A DNA stretch of 5,882 nucleotides. It comes from Burkholderiales bacterium. Lineage in GTDB: Bacteria; Pseudomonadota; Gammaproteobacteria; Burkholderiales; Burkholderiaceae_F. The notes under the pieces are model-generated. The model did not search any database. It saw only the letters and a list, made by a program, of their open reading frames with translations, and was not told where the DNA came from. Of this stretch, positions 1 to 5,882 are shown piece after piece. The stretch lies in NCBI GenBank assembly GCA_021205255.1, contig JAJPXW010000087.1:1-5882 (forward strand), read 5' to 3'. The translations under genes and the position numbers were made by a program. How positions within the stretch are numbered: position 1 is the stretch's first letter; each line of letters opens with the position of its first letter.

Positions 1-494
1 CCAGTTACTGTAACCAAATCAGTTACTATGCGGCAACCTTTAAGACGGTTTGCGGGTGCGGAAATATATCCATGCTCTAAAGCTATCTCGGCTCCTAGGG
101 ACTTCAGACCTTTGATATGTTGATCTACGGGACGAGCGCCAATTGAACATCCTCCAGGTAAAGAAACTCTAGCTTTACCAAGTCGGGCGACTAAGGGGCA
201 CAACACAAGAATAGAGGCCCGCATTGTTCTCACTAAGTCATAGTCGGCTTGGTCGTTTTTTACTTCAGCTGCATTGACTGTGACTTCGTGACCGTTTTGT
301 TTTACTTCGCACCCTAGCTGTTCAAGGAGCTTAAGCATTGTATTGACATCAGCTAGACGGGGTACGTTTGTAAAAGTGACTGGTTCAGTGGTAAGCAAGG
401 AAGACGCTAATAATGGCAGAGCCGCATTTTTAGCTCCAGAGACGGACACATCTCCTCGAAGCGGTTTTCCTCCTGTGATTATTAGTTTTTGCAC
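1..494 (-). CDS. murA: UDP-N-acetylglucosamine 1-carboxyvinyltransferase MurA, N-terminal 164 residues (truncated by window start)
   Basis: MurA transfers enolpyruvate from PEP to UDP-GlcNAc, the first committed step of peptidoglycan synthesis in the cytoplasm. I translated the minus strand from a GTG at 494; the frame stays open to the window edge. It opens MQKLIITGGKPLRGDV and carries the invariant SGAKNAALP (Lys22-Asn23), the TMRAS segment with Arg92, and LPGGCSIGARPVDQH, in which Cys116 (TGT at 147-149) corresponds to the reactive Cys115 of E. coli, the residue attacked by fosfomycin. The full protein is normally about 420 residues, so roughly 60% lies outside the window. The GTG start is chosen because the family N-terminus begins there and AAGGAG lies 11 nt upstream. 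The RPVDQHIKGL and RLKG-RIVTD wording is like betaproteobacterial MurA. The gene is in the same direction as bcsG but is separated from it by 254 bp, so it probably has its own promoter. Confidence 0.97.
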   Translation of the reverse strand, partial: MQKLIITGGKPLRGDVSVSGAKNAALPLLASSLLTTEPVTFTNVPRLADVNTMLKLLEQLGCEVKQNGHEVTVNAAEVKNDQADYDLVRTMRASILVLCPLVARLGKARVSLPGGCSIGARPVDQHIKGLKSLGAEIALEHGYISAPANRLKGCRIVTDLVTVT

Positions 495-505
495 CGACTA
501 AGTTG

Positions 506-511
506 CTCCTT
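506..511 (-). promoter_or_regulatory. Ribosome binding site of murA
   Basis: AAGGAG on the minus strand, 11 nt upstream of the GTG start of murA. The spacing is a little long, but this is the only strong Shine-Dalgarno match near the start. It supports the GTG at 494 as the true beginning of murA. Confidence 0.6.
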
Positions 512-568
512 AACTTTTGTCGCCTCTTGAAGTTTCTGAAGGCTTGTTGTCATTCTATGGTGCTAATT

Positions 569-597
569 TTAATAGGGATTTCGCTTAAACAGGCCAA
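569..597 (-). promoter_or_regulatory. Candidate sigma70 promoter for murA
   Basis: On the minus strand TTGGCC (592-597) is followed after 17 nt by TATTAA (569-574). This fits the TTGACA / TATAAT consensus at 3/6 and 4/6 positions with ideal spacing. Transcription would start near position 562, leaving a leader of roughly 65-70 nt before the murA start. It was found by eye only. A match of this quality can occur by chance in AT-rich spacer, but its place in the gap between an operon end and a housekeeping gene is what one expects. Confidence 0.35.
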
Positions 598-605
598 CTT
601 ATCGA

Positions 606-634
606 TGTCCACTATTAAGTAGATTAAGTGGATA
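606..634. repeat. Small inverted repeat with two tandem 9-mers in its loop region
   Basis: In the bcsG-murA gap, TGTCCACT (606-613) can pair with AGTGGATA (627-634), giving an 8-bp stem with one G-U pair around a 13-nt loop. Overlapping it are two adjacent direct copies, ATTAAGTAG (614-622) and ATTAAGTGG (623-631), differing at one base. No run of T follows on either strand, so it is not a convincing rho-independent terminator. Because it sits just upstream of the candidate murA -35 box, it could be an operator-like site, but that is speculative. Confidence 0.3.
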
Positions 635-637
635 AAT

Positions 638-659
638 AAAGGAGCTGATCAGCATCTTT
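638..659. repeat. Short palindrome in the bcsG-murA gap
   Basis: The perfect 10-bp palindrome GCTGATCAGC (644-653) is flanked by partly symmetric AAAG (638-641) and CTTT (656-659), with a two-base mismatch on each side between them. As RNA it could form only a weak interrupted stem with a GATC loop. It might mark the end of the bcs transcript or bind a dimeric protein, but nothing proves either. The rest of the 495-748 gap shows no tRNA, no convincing terminator and no insertion-sequence trace that I could recognise. Confidence 0.25.
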
Positions 660-748
660 TTCTCATCAAGAATCATTGAAGAAGCAAAGCTAGGTAGAAA
701 AGGCAAGACAAATACTCGAAGCACCCGACTCAATACCTTCAACTTCCA

Positions 749-2404
749 TTACTTAGCATATTCGCGCCAGTCGCCTTTTTCCAGTTTTACGTAATCCTTT
801 CCTTGATAAGAAACGACCTTTGCGTTTCCGTTCTCCGATACGGCTTCCGTCTGGGGCAAATTAGCAGTCAGTTCTGTTAATGGAATAGCACCGTCTTCCG
901 TGGAGAAGAAATTAGTTTCCAAAGTTCTGCCAATTAGATCCGCCAAAGCCAAGTAACTTACTGGCTCATTTATCTTGATTTGCTGTTGGTCTTTAATTCC
1001 AATGAATTTAACCATCACTGGAACGTTTGTAATGCTTATGCTAGGAATGTCTCTGAGCTTAGCGACTTGAACCTTGTCGCCTTCTTCGGCGGCTCCATGC
1101 TCAGGAACGATGACAAGCATTACTTTGCGACCTGACTCTTCAATCTCTTTAATGAAACCTTGGATATCGTCAAGCATTTCGTGAGCCCGTGGTTTAAATG
1201 GAGCTAACTTCTTCTGTCCTGTTCTCCGATTTCCGTCATGAAGTGCAATGAGATTAAAGAATGTCGCATTCCGAACATCCTTATTCTCTTTAACTTGTTT
1301 AACCCAATCAGCGAAGACCGCTTTCGCGTCTCCAATTGGCTCTTCATCAAAAGATTCATAGCGTTTTGGATAAGGCATCGGCTGTTGTAGCTCCGGTTTG
1401 AATCCTGCTATGTTGCGCAAGCTCTGGATAAAGCTGTCATAGGTACCGCTATGATCCATAAAGGTGCGTTGCGTATAACCTAAATCATCAAGCCTATTTA
1501 AGATCTCGCACTCGGGATTGCGACCTTCGTAAAGTTCCGAATGAGAAGGCTGTCCACAAAGAGAAGTTAAAAGCCTTAAAGCTGCTGGACCAGAATAGGA
1601 TGTAGCTGAATTAAAGTTCGTAAAGATGATGTTGAACTGGTTAAATACTGCGTGTTCTGCTAAGTCGACTGCCTTAAGGTCAGCATTTGAAAGAGAGCAA
1701 ATATTGACTAGAAGAATATCGAACGGTGTATCGTCTTTGCCGAGCTTATCTGGAAATTGAACTTTTCTTTCACGTTCCTTGTCATAGAAAGCACGGAGCC
1801 AACGATCAAGATTCATGTTAGTTGGCTCTTCAGTCTGAGCAAGGAGTCCGTTTTTTGAAACTTTGTTTTCTTCAGTGTTTTGTTCCGTAGTGGCAGTTGT
1901 TGGCGGGCACTGTGCCATTTGAGCATTGGCGATGTGAGCATCGACAAGCGGTTTCCAGACAGGAGCGCAGACCAAGGCAAAAAGCCATAGCAACGTAATC
2001 GTGGAGATGCGCACATAGTCTTTCAGAGCTAGATAGACAATGACAAGTACCGCTCCGATGCCCACCATTTCCCAATTAACGAAACCTAAGACCGATTCAA
2101 TTAAATAGCCAGTTTCAAAAACGGCTAGATTATGAGCATTCGCTTGAATACTCTCTATGCTTGGCCACCAGCTTTCCGAATAGACCATGGCAAAGGCTCC
2201 GCACATACAAATAAGAGTGCGGAGCCAAGACAATGGCTTATTCCTAATTGGAATTAAAACAAAAGCGGCTAGTATGCAGTTGTAAGCAAGATCAAGATGT
2301 AGATAGCCTTCAGCGGCAAGCAGGAACTCACCAATAAAAAATACATTCCATAATCCTAGGCCAGTCCACTTTAACCTAGGCCTTACTTTTATCGGTCGAG
2401 CCAT
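749..2404 (-). CDS. bcsG: Cellulose phosphoethanolamine transferase BcsG
   Basis: BcsG moves phosphoethanolamine from phosphatidylethanolamine to O6 of glucose units in nascent cellulose, at the periplasmic face of the inner membrane. The 551 residues compare with 559 in E. coli. Five hydrophobic segments (about 14-33, 37-55, 61-77, 112-127, 131-150) form the membrane part. A polar, Thr/Glu/Asn-rich linker to about 197 leads to the periplasmic catalytic domain. Its active-site residues align with E. coli at a constant offset of seven: Cys236 (NICSLS), the nucleophile Ser271 (SATSYSGPAA), His389 (LHDGN) and Glu435-His436 (VPEHG). Cys283 and Cys299 match the E. coli disulfide pair. The end, GNAKVVSYQGKDYVKLEKGDW, also follows E. 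coli. The enzyme is therefore expected to be active. The ATG at 2404 is the only sensible start, although its Shine-Dalgarno is weak (GTGGA, 12 nt away). That weakness suggests translation coupled to bcsZ, which ends 24 nt upstream. The bcsE and bcsF genes that accompany bcsG in enterobacteria are not in the window. Confidence 0.96.
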   Translation of the reverse strand: MARPIKVRPRLKWTGLGLWNVFFIGEFLLAAEGYLHLDLAYNCILAAFVLIPIRNKPLSWLRTLICMCGAFAMVYSESWWPSIESIQANAHNLAVFETGYLIESVLGFVNWEMVGIGAVLVIVYLALKDYVRISTITLLWLFALVCAPVWKPLVDAHIANAQMAQCPPTTATTEQNTEENKVSKNGLLAQTEEPTNMNLDRWLRAFYDKERERKVQFPDKLGKDDTPFDILLVNICSLSNADLKAVDLAEHAVFNQFNIIFTNFNSATSYSGPAALRLLTSLCGQPSHSELYEGRNPECEILNRLDDLGYTQRTFMDHSGTYDSFIQSLRNIAGFKPELQQPMPYPKRYESFDEEPIGDAKAVFADWVKQVKENKDVRNATFFNLIALHDGNRRTGQKKLAPFKPRAHEMLDDIQGFIKEIEESGRKVMLVIVPEHGAAEEGDKVQVAKLRDIPSISITNVPVMVKFIGIKDQQQIKINEPVSYLALADLIGRTLETNFFSTEDGAIPLTELTANLPQTEAVSENGNAKVVSYQGKDYVKLEKGDWREYAK

Positions 2405-2428
2405 CTTGAGAATTAGTCCACTACCTAA

Positions 2429-3529
2429 CTAGTTCTTCTTTTCTGTTGTCATGCTGGACACTTCTAAATTGTCTTTAGGCCTGAAAAAGCGTCCACGCTC
2501 ATCAAATGCATATTGCTTATAGTCAAAGCCTAGTCCGAACATCGTCAAACAGTTTCTATAGTAATTTTCCTTCTGCATTTTAGTCCTTGTAAGGATTGTT
2601 CGGATAAGGCCACCACTTTTGTCCCTGGAAACATAAGGCAAGAAGCATGCGCCAAACGCATTGACATCGAAGTCATTTGCAGTAAGAGTTCCGATGTTGA
2701 TCTGTTCAGGAGGAATATTGACTATTTTTAGGAGAGCGATCATTGGCGTGAACTGATTTTTAATTCTGCCGTAAATTGGATCTCTTGGCGACATAATGCC
2801 GGCCCATAGATAGGTGCGGATAGCATTCCAGCTTCCTTGCATCTTATCCTGGTCAACAAGTTTTCCTTCTGGATCGAATTTTGCCCAGTCAGGTGCGATT
2901 CCCGTAGGAGAGCTACGAACCATAGCCGTAACTAGTCCCTGCAAAATCGGCAACCATGACGGATCTTCCTCCGCAAAGCGTCGGAGAATGAATAGAGGAT
3001 AGTAACTAGGATTGAGTGTTATGACTCCTTTCTCTTCGAAACCCACTCTGCCTGGAAGAAGAACTTTCCCGATGGTCGGAATTTCACGCACAAGCTCTTT
3101 GAGCTTGGCAATGTAGTTTTTTGCTTTTTCGGCATACTGTGGCGCATTCCATAAGCGTGAAGCTTCTAGTAGGCAATAGGCAATCCACATATCCGAGTCA
3201 GTAGCGTTATTAGTATCAAGCACTTTTCCAGGATGGCCATCCTTACCATCGGGAATGCCCCACAGCCACGCAGGCTGATCCTCTCCTAGATTCTTTTCTG
3301 TCCAGTCGAGGATCTTGTCAAAACTTTCTCGATCGTTAGCTACTAAAGAGAAGAACATTCCATACGACTGCCCTTCTGAAGTAGTAATAAGCTTTGCATC
3401 GCTGTAATCGACTACTCGACCTTCTTCGGTTAAGTTACAAGCTTTGAATTCATCCCAAAGAGGCCATGCTGCAAAAGCTGTATTTAAGCAGAAGGCAAGT
3501 GCAGCCACTAAAAGTAACTTTAATTTCAT
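2429..3529 (-). CDS. bcsZ: Periplasmic endo-beta-1,4-glucanase BcsZ (glycoside hydrolase family 8) with Asn at the usual catalytic-base position
   Basis: BcsZ cuts beta-1,4-glucan in the periplasm and tunes cellulose amount and packing. With the ATG at 3529 the protein has 366 residues (E. coli 368). I prefer this ATG over the GTG at 3538 because AGGTGA, a strong anti-Shine-Dalgarno match, lies 5 nt before it, and because it yields a compact signal peptide, MKLKLLLVAALAFCLNTAFA, cut after residue 20. Family 8 landmarks in order are: TTSEGQSYGMFF with acid Glu52 (E. coli Glu55); ATDSDMWIA with Asp111 and Asp113, where E. coli has Gly between the aspartates; LLPGRVGF; NPSYYP; and PDWAKF. Then comes GSWNAIRTYLWAGI, aligned with SSYDAIRVYMWVGM of E. 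coli. The catalytic base Asp243 is replaced there by Asn235, codon AAT at 2825-2827. Length and fold markers are otherwise normal with no frameshift, so the gene is under constraint or only recently altered. Activity may be reduced, lost or use another base. Confidence 0.94.
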   Translation of the reverse strand: MKLKLLLVAALAFCLNTAFAAWPLWDEFKACNLTEEGRVVDYSDAKLITTSEGQSYGMFFSLVANDRESFDKILDWTEKNLGEDQPAWLWGIPDGKDGHPGKVLDTNNATDSDMWIAYCLLEASRLWNAPQYAEKAKNYIAKLKELVREIPTIGKVLLPGRVGFEEKGVITLNPSYYPLFILRRFAEEDPSWLPILQGLVTAMVRSSPTGIAPDWAKFDPEGKLVDQDKMQGSWNAIRTYLWAGIMSPRDPIYGRIKNQFTPMIALLKIVNIPPEQINIGTLTANDFDVNAFGACFLPYVSRDKSGGLIRTILTRTKMQKENYYRNCLTMFGLGFDYKQYAFDERGRFFRPKDNLEVSSMTTEKKN

Positions 3530-3548
3530 TTCTGTCACCTATCTCCTA
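3530..3548 (-). promoter_or_regulatory. Overlapping bcsB stop and bcsZ ribosome binding region
   Basis: The minus strand reads TAGGAGATAGGTGACAGAA directly before the bcsZ ATG. The first TAG ends bcsB. It overlaps AGGAG, which lies 4 nt before a possible GTG start at 3538. That GTG is itself inside AGGTGA, which is well spaced (5 nt) for the ATG at 3529. Both candidate starts are in the same frame and differ by three residues. The layout points to translational coupling of bcsZ to bcsB. Confidence 0.6.
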
Positions 3549-5849
3549 CTTATGGCGTCTTCCACGAGCTCTAATCAAAGAATGCATCAGGTAATAAATA
3601 CCACCAGCGATAAGCAGTGCACATACCAGAGTGAAGAGAACAAGTAGCAATGGCTGATCGAGCATTGCGTACCAGACTCTTTGATGCCAAGGCAGAGACC
3701 CTGTGTAGTAGGCGGGACCGACTTCATAGCTAGCTGGTTCAAGATTTGGCTTCAGAATAGCAACACTGCCACCAACAAGTTTCAGATCCAATGGATACAT
3801 CATTCGACTATTAAGGATCTGGCTTCCATCTTGTCCGTCACCAAATAGCGCGATTACAGAACGGTTGGAACTATACGGGGATTCGAATTGGACAATAGCC
3901 GCTACTCCGGCATTTTCATCAATCTGGTATGAACCAGGAGCCTGATAGACGTTGCTAGCGAATTCTTCCTGAATTTTGTTTTGTATTTGTTCCAGAGTCA
4001 GATTTGGATCCATCTTTTGCAGACCTTCGATCTGAGAACTCGTTTCTGCAAAAACTAAGATATCCTTATCGCTAAGAATACTTTTATCGACGTGGTCTAG
4101 AACTGTTAACTTAGTAGCTGGCGCACCTGTTTGCGAACTAAGTCTAGCCATCGTGTTAAGGAATGTCGTAATGACAGACGATGGTGCATTTAGTGGAATA
4201 AGTACCGCAGTTTCTTGCAAGTCCGCATACTTAGTAAATGGGAATCCACTAACCGTAAAGAGGTTAAGGTTCGGTAGCTTTGCGAAGTGATAAAGACCAG
4301 AAAAGTCAATAGTTGAATTCGGATCAATTTCCACCCTGTTACTTATTGGTACTACTGACTTGCAATCTTCGGTTGTTCCTCCTGCTACAGCCAATCCGTA
4401 TTGGAAATCAAATTGCATGATGTTGTATGGGGCAAGAAGATCTCCTGGAATAGCAGTATTGTCCCAAAGACCGGCTAGACCATTAAGTAAAGAGAACTGG
4501 GAAGTAAAAGAACTTCCAGTTTGTTCTGGATCAAGCGTAAAGGAATCGACTAGCTGATCATTCAGTAGGAAACGCATCTGAGCCGGTTCACCGCTCACTG
4601 GCTTGGTATAGCGATACTTCAAATCGACTTTAACATCGCTACGGTTGACCATGAAGAGGTCTGGTGGCAACCGGATTTCCAAAGTTATTGGAATAGGCCG
4701 AATTCCAGTGCTACGTAACTGGCCGTTATATCTAGTTAGGGAAGCAAGTTCTACTTTGCCACCAGTTTTAATCCAGTTAGGCGCATCATATGCAGCTCTA
4801 TTAGGTAATGGTTTGAAATCTTTGATATCGACCCAGCTACCAATCATGCTAGCGGAGCTTTCTGCGAGCCATTGGGCTGCTATGGCAACTTCCCTATCGT
4901 TTGTGCCAGCGATAATGAATACTTTGGAGCTAAGACTGTCTGGAGCGTCCCTTACCAAAATCGTGGGGCCAGTAAACGGATCTTCATTATTTAAGAAGTC
5001 TGGTCTACGGTCTTGTGTAATAAAGGCAATAAAGTCTTGATCGGAAGGAAACTCCCCTATGTAGACAGGAAAATTTGCCCCTTTCCACTCGGTCTTAGTC
5101 CCAATCCAAGAAGCGACCATGCCTGCCGCTTTCTTAATGTCATTGCTTGGGTTGGAAGCAAACCAGAAAGGCAAATTAGTGGAAGCTGGCCCATTAATGC
5201 TGACAAATGGTGCTGGAAAAGTAGCTAATTCGTTATTTAACCGGAGCTTTTGAATATTGAGAGTGACGTAGCTTGATTCGTCGAGGTTTCGCCAGATAGT
5301 TGGATTGGCGACATTTCCACAAATTTGTGCATACTGGCCAACAAATTCCAAGTCAAGCTTATTGCTATCTTCTATTACCTTTGGGCTGAAATCTATAGTT
5401 TGCGTTATGGGCTTGCCTAATTGGTCTTCCGTAATCGGAAGCGACATCTGCATTTGGCCATTCAGATAGACATTCAGTTGGCTCTGGACTGGAATTAACG
5501 AAGGAGAAGGCGTGTATTTAAGGGTTAACTGAGCCTTCGAAATCATTTCGTTTCTTTGGCTATAGAACCAGAAACTTCTACTAGGGTATAGGCCAGTTAA
5601 CTTTACTTGGTCTGCTTTTCTCTCAGGTAACAGTGAGTAAAGCGGATAAGTATTTTTAATAACAGGAATCTCTTCAGTGCGGTAATTCGGCGGGAGGTTC
5701 TGTATTGGGATTGTTACTTGCTGGGCAGAGGCAGTTGGTGGTATGCACCAAGTTGGAAAGAAGACTAGGGAAAAGAGACATAAGAACAATGTCCAGGCTA
5801 TACCTGTATTCCTGCTAGAAGACCCTCTTACAAGATACTTTTTTCTCAT
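3546..5849 (-). CDS. bcsB: Cellulose synthase periplasmic subunit BcsB
   Basis: BcsB sits in the periplasm, is tethered to the inner membrane, and with BcsA forms the minimal cellulose synthase; it activates BcsA and carries the glucan away from the membrane. The 767 residues match the family (E. coli 779). A polar basic stretch (1-17) precedes a signal peptide with a hydrophobic core at 18-36 and likely cleavage after Ala42 (TASA). Then follow two repeats of carbohydrate-binding-like plus flavodoxin-like domains: CBD1 about 85-205, with the typical CGNVANPTIWRNLDESSYV segment; FD1 about 235-345, with FIIAGTND; CBD2 about 370-525; FD2 about 535-700, ending DLKLVGGSVAIL. An amphipathic region (WHQRVWYAML) leads to the single C-terminal anchor at 731-757 and a basic tail. 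Domain edges are estimates. The ATG at 5849 lacks a good Shine-Dalgarno, which fits coupling to an upstream gene, most likely bcsA. The reading frame stays open upstream to the window edge, but without another start codon there. Confidence 0.96.
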   Translation of the reverse strand: MRKKYLVRGSSSRNTGIAWTLFLCLFSLVFFPTWCIPPTASAQQVTIPIQNLPPNYRTEEIPVIKNTYPLYSLLPERKADQVKLTGLYPSRSFWFYSQRNEMISKAQLTLKYTPSPSLIPVQSQLNVYLNGQMQMSLPITEDQLGKPITQTIDFSPKVIEDSNKLDLEFVGQYAQICGNVANPTIWRNLDESSYVTLNIQKLRLNNELATFPAPFVSINGPASTNLPFWFASNPSNDIKKAAGMVASWIGTKTEWKGANFPVYIGEFPSDQDFIAFITQDRRPDFLNNEDPFTGPTILVRDAPDSLSSKVFIIAGTNDREVAIAAQWLAESSASMIGSWVDIKDFKPLPNRAAYDAPNWIKTGGKVELASLTRYNGQLRSTGIRPIPITLEIRLPPDLFMVNRSDVKVDLKYRYTKPVSGEPAQMRFLLNDQLVDSFTLDPEQTGSSFTSQFSLLNGLAGLWDNTAIPGDLLAPYNIMQFDFQYGLAVAGGTTEDCKSVVPISNRVEIDPNSTIDFSGLYHFAKLPNLNLFTVSGFPFTKYADLQETAVLIPLNAPSSVITTFLNTMARLSSQTGAPATKLTVLDHVDKSILSDKDILVFAETSSQIEGLQKMDPNLTLEQIQNKIQEEFASNVYQAPGSYQIDENAGVAAIVQFESPYSSNRSVIALFGDGQDGSQILNSRMMYPLDLKLVGGSVAILKPNLEPASYEVGPAYYTGSLPWHQRVWYAMLDQPLLLVLFTLVCALLIAGGIYYLMHSLIRARGRRHK

Positions 5850-5882
5850 ATATTCACTAGCTTGGGAAGTTGGCGGAATGTC
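5846..5882 (-). CDS. Possible last codons of the upstream gene, presumably bcsA (partial)
   Basis: Only 33 nt precede bcsB in the window. One minus-strand frame reads TFRQLPKLVNI and stops at a TGA (5846-5848) that overlaps the bcsB ATG as ATGA, a common junction for coupled genes. A second frame reads HSANFPS and stops at the TAG at 5857-5859. I cannot recognise either as a BcsA C-terminus, so the choice is open. The suggestion that a bcsA gene lies upstream rests on standard bcsA-bcsB order and on the missing ribosome binding site before bcsB. Confidence 0.3.
   Translation of the reverse strand, partial: TFRQLPKLVNI

Noticed and set aside
606..634. Rho-independent terminator for the bcs transcript
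   Set aside because: The stem is short, AT-containing with a 13-nt loop, and is not followed by a T run on the minus strand.
1813..2075. Two minus-strand open frames of 67 codons inside bcsG
   Set aside because: They are alternative frames over the bcsG membrane and linker region, where the bcsG frame aligns with E. coli BcsG. The peptides have no family features.
3487..3529. Lipoprotein signal in BcsZ because of a cysteine in the signal peptide (LAFC)
   Set aside because: The residue before the Cys is Phe, where a lipobox needs a small residue, and the Cys lies within the hydrophobic core. AFA followed by Ala is a normal type I cleavage site.
2814..3647. Plus-strand open frames of 62 and 67 codons across bcsZ and the bcsB-bcsZ junction
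   Set aside because: They are antisense to well-supported genes, short, and without ribosome binding sites or recognisable motifs.
4645..5040. Plus-strand open frame of 131 codons inside bcsB
   Set aside because: It lies wholly antisense to a clear, full-length bcsB with family-typical sequence. Its translation shows no recognisable domain and it has no promoter or ribosome binding evidence.
4360..5228. Plus-strand open frames of 65 and 71 codons inside bcsB
   Set aside because: They are antisense shadows of bcsB with no homology that I can recognise.
749..5849. A previously undescribed biological system
   Set aside because: All three complete genes match the known BcsB, BcsZ and BcsG families over their full length. 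Apart from the BcsZ Asn substitution and the gene order, the locus is a standard pEtN-cellulose operon.

Overview
The window holds the distal part of a bacterial cellulose synthesis (bcs) operon followed by the start of murA. All genes are on the minus strand, so transcription runs from high to low coordinates. The gene order is [probable end of bcsA, at the window edge] - bcsB - bcsZ - bcsG - (about 250 bp gap) - murA (truncated by the window start). The three complete genes are tightly packed. The bcsB-bcsZ gap is 16 nt (7 nt if bcsZ uses an upstream GTG), and the bcsZ-bcsG gap is 24 nt. They very probably form one transcript with an upstream catalytic subunit gene.

The organism is a Gram-negative proteobacterium, because periplasmic BcsB, BcsZ and BcsG belong to that envelope type. 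The MurA fragment, with GARPVDQHIKGL and RLKGCRIVTDLVTVTG, reads most like betaproteobacterial (Burkholderiales) MurA. The base composition looks moderate (mid-40s % GC by eye, not counted), lower than in most Burkholderiales. This suggests one of the lower-GC lineages of that order, but the placement is an impression from remembered sequences, not a search result.

The genes work together as follows. BcsB is the periplasmic partner anchored in the inner membrane that completes the BcsA synthase and guides the glucan chain. BcsZ is a family 8 endoglucanase in the periplasm that trims or edits the chain. BcsG is an inner-membrane phosphoethanolamine (pEtN) transferase that decorates the cellulose. 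The presence of bcsG marks the operon as the kind that makes pEtN-cellulose, as in E. coli. MurA begins peptidoglycan synthesis and appears to be a separate transcription unit with its own candidate sigma70 promoter in the gap.

This is a recognisable, known system and not a new one. The most notable point is in BcsZ: the residue aligned with the catalytic-base aspartate of E. coli BcsZ (Asp243) is asparagine here, while the acid glutamate and the surrounding motif are intact. The second is that bcsG follows bcsZ directly, where the enterobacterial operon has the outer-membrane export gene bcsC.
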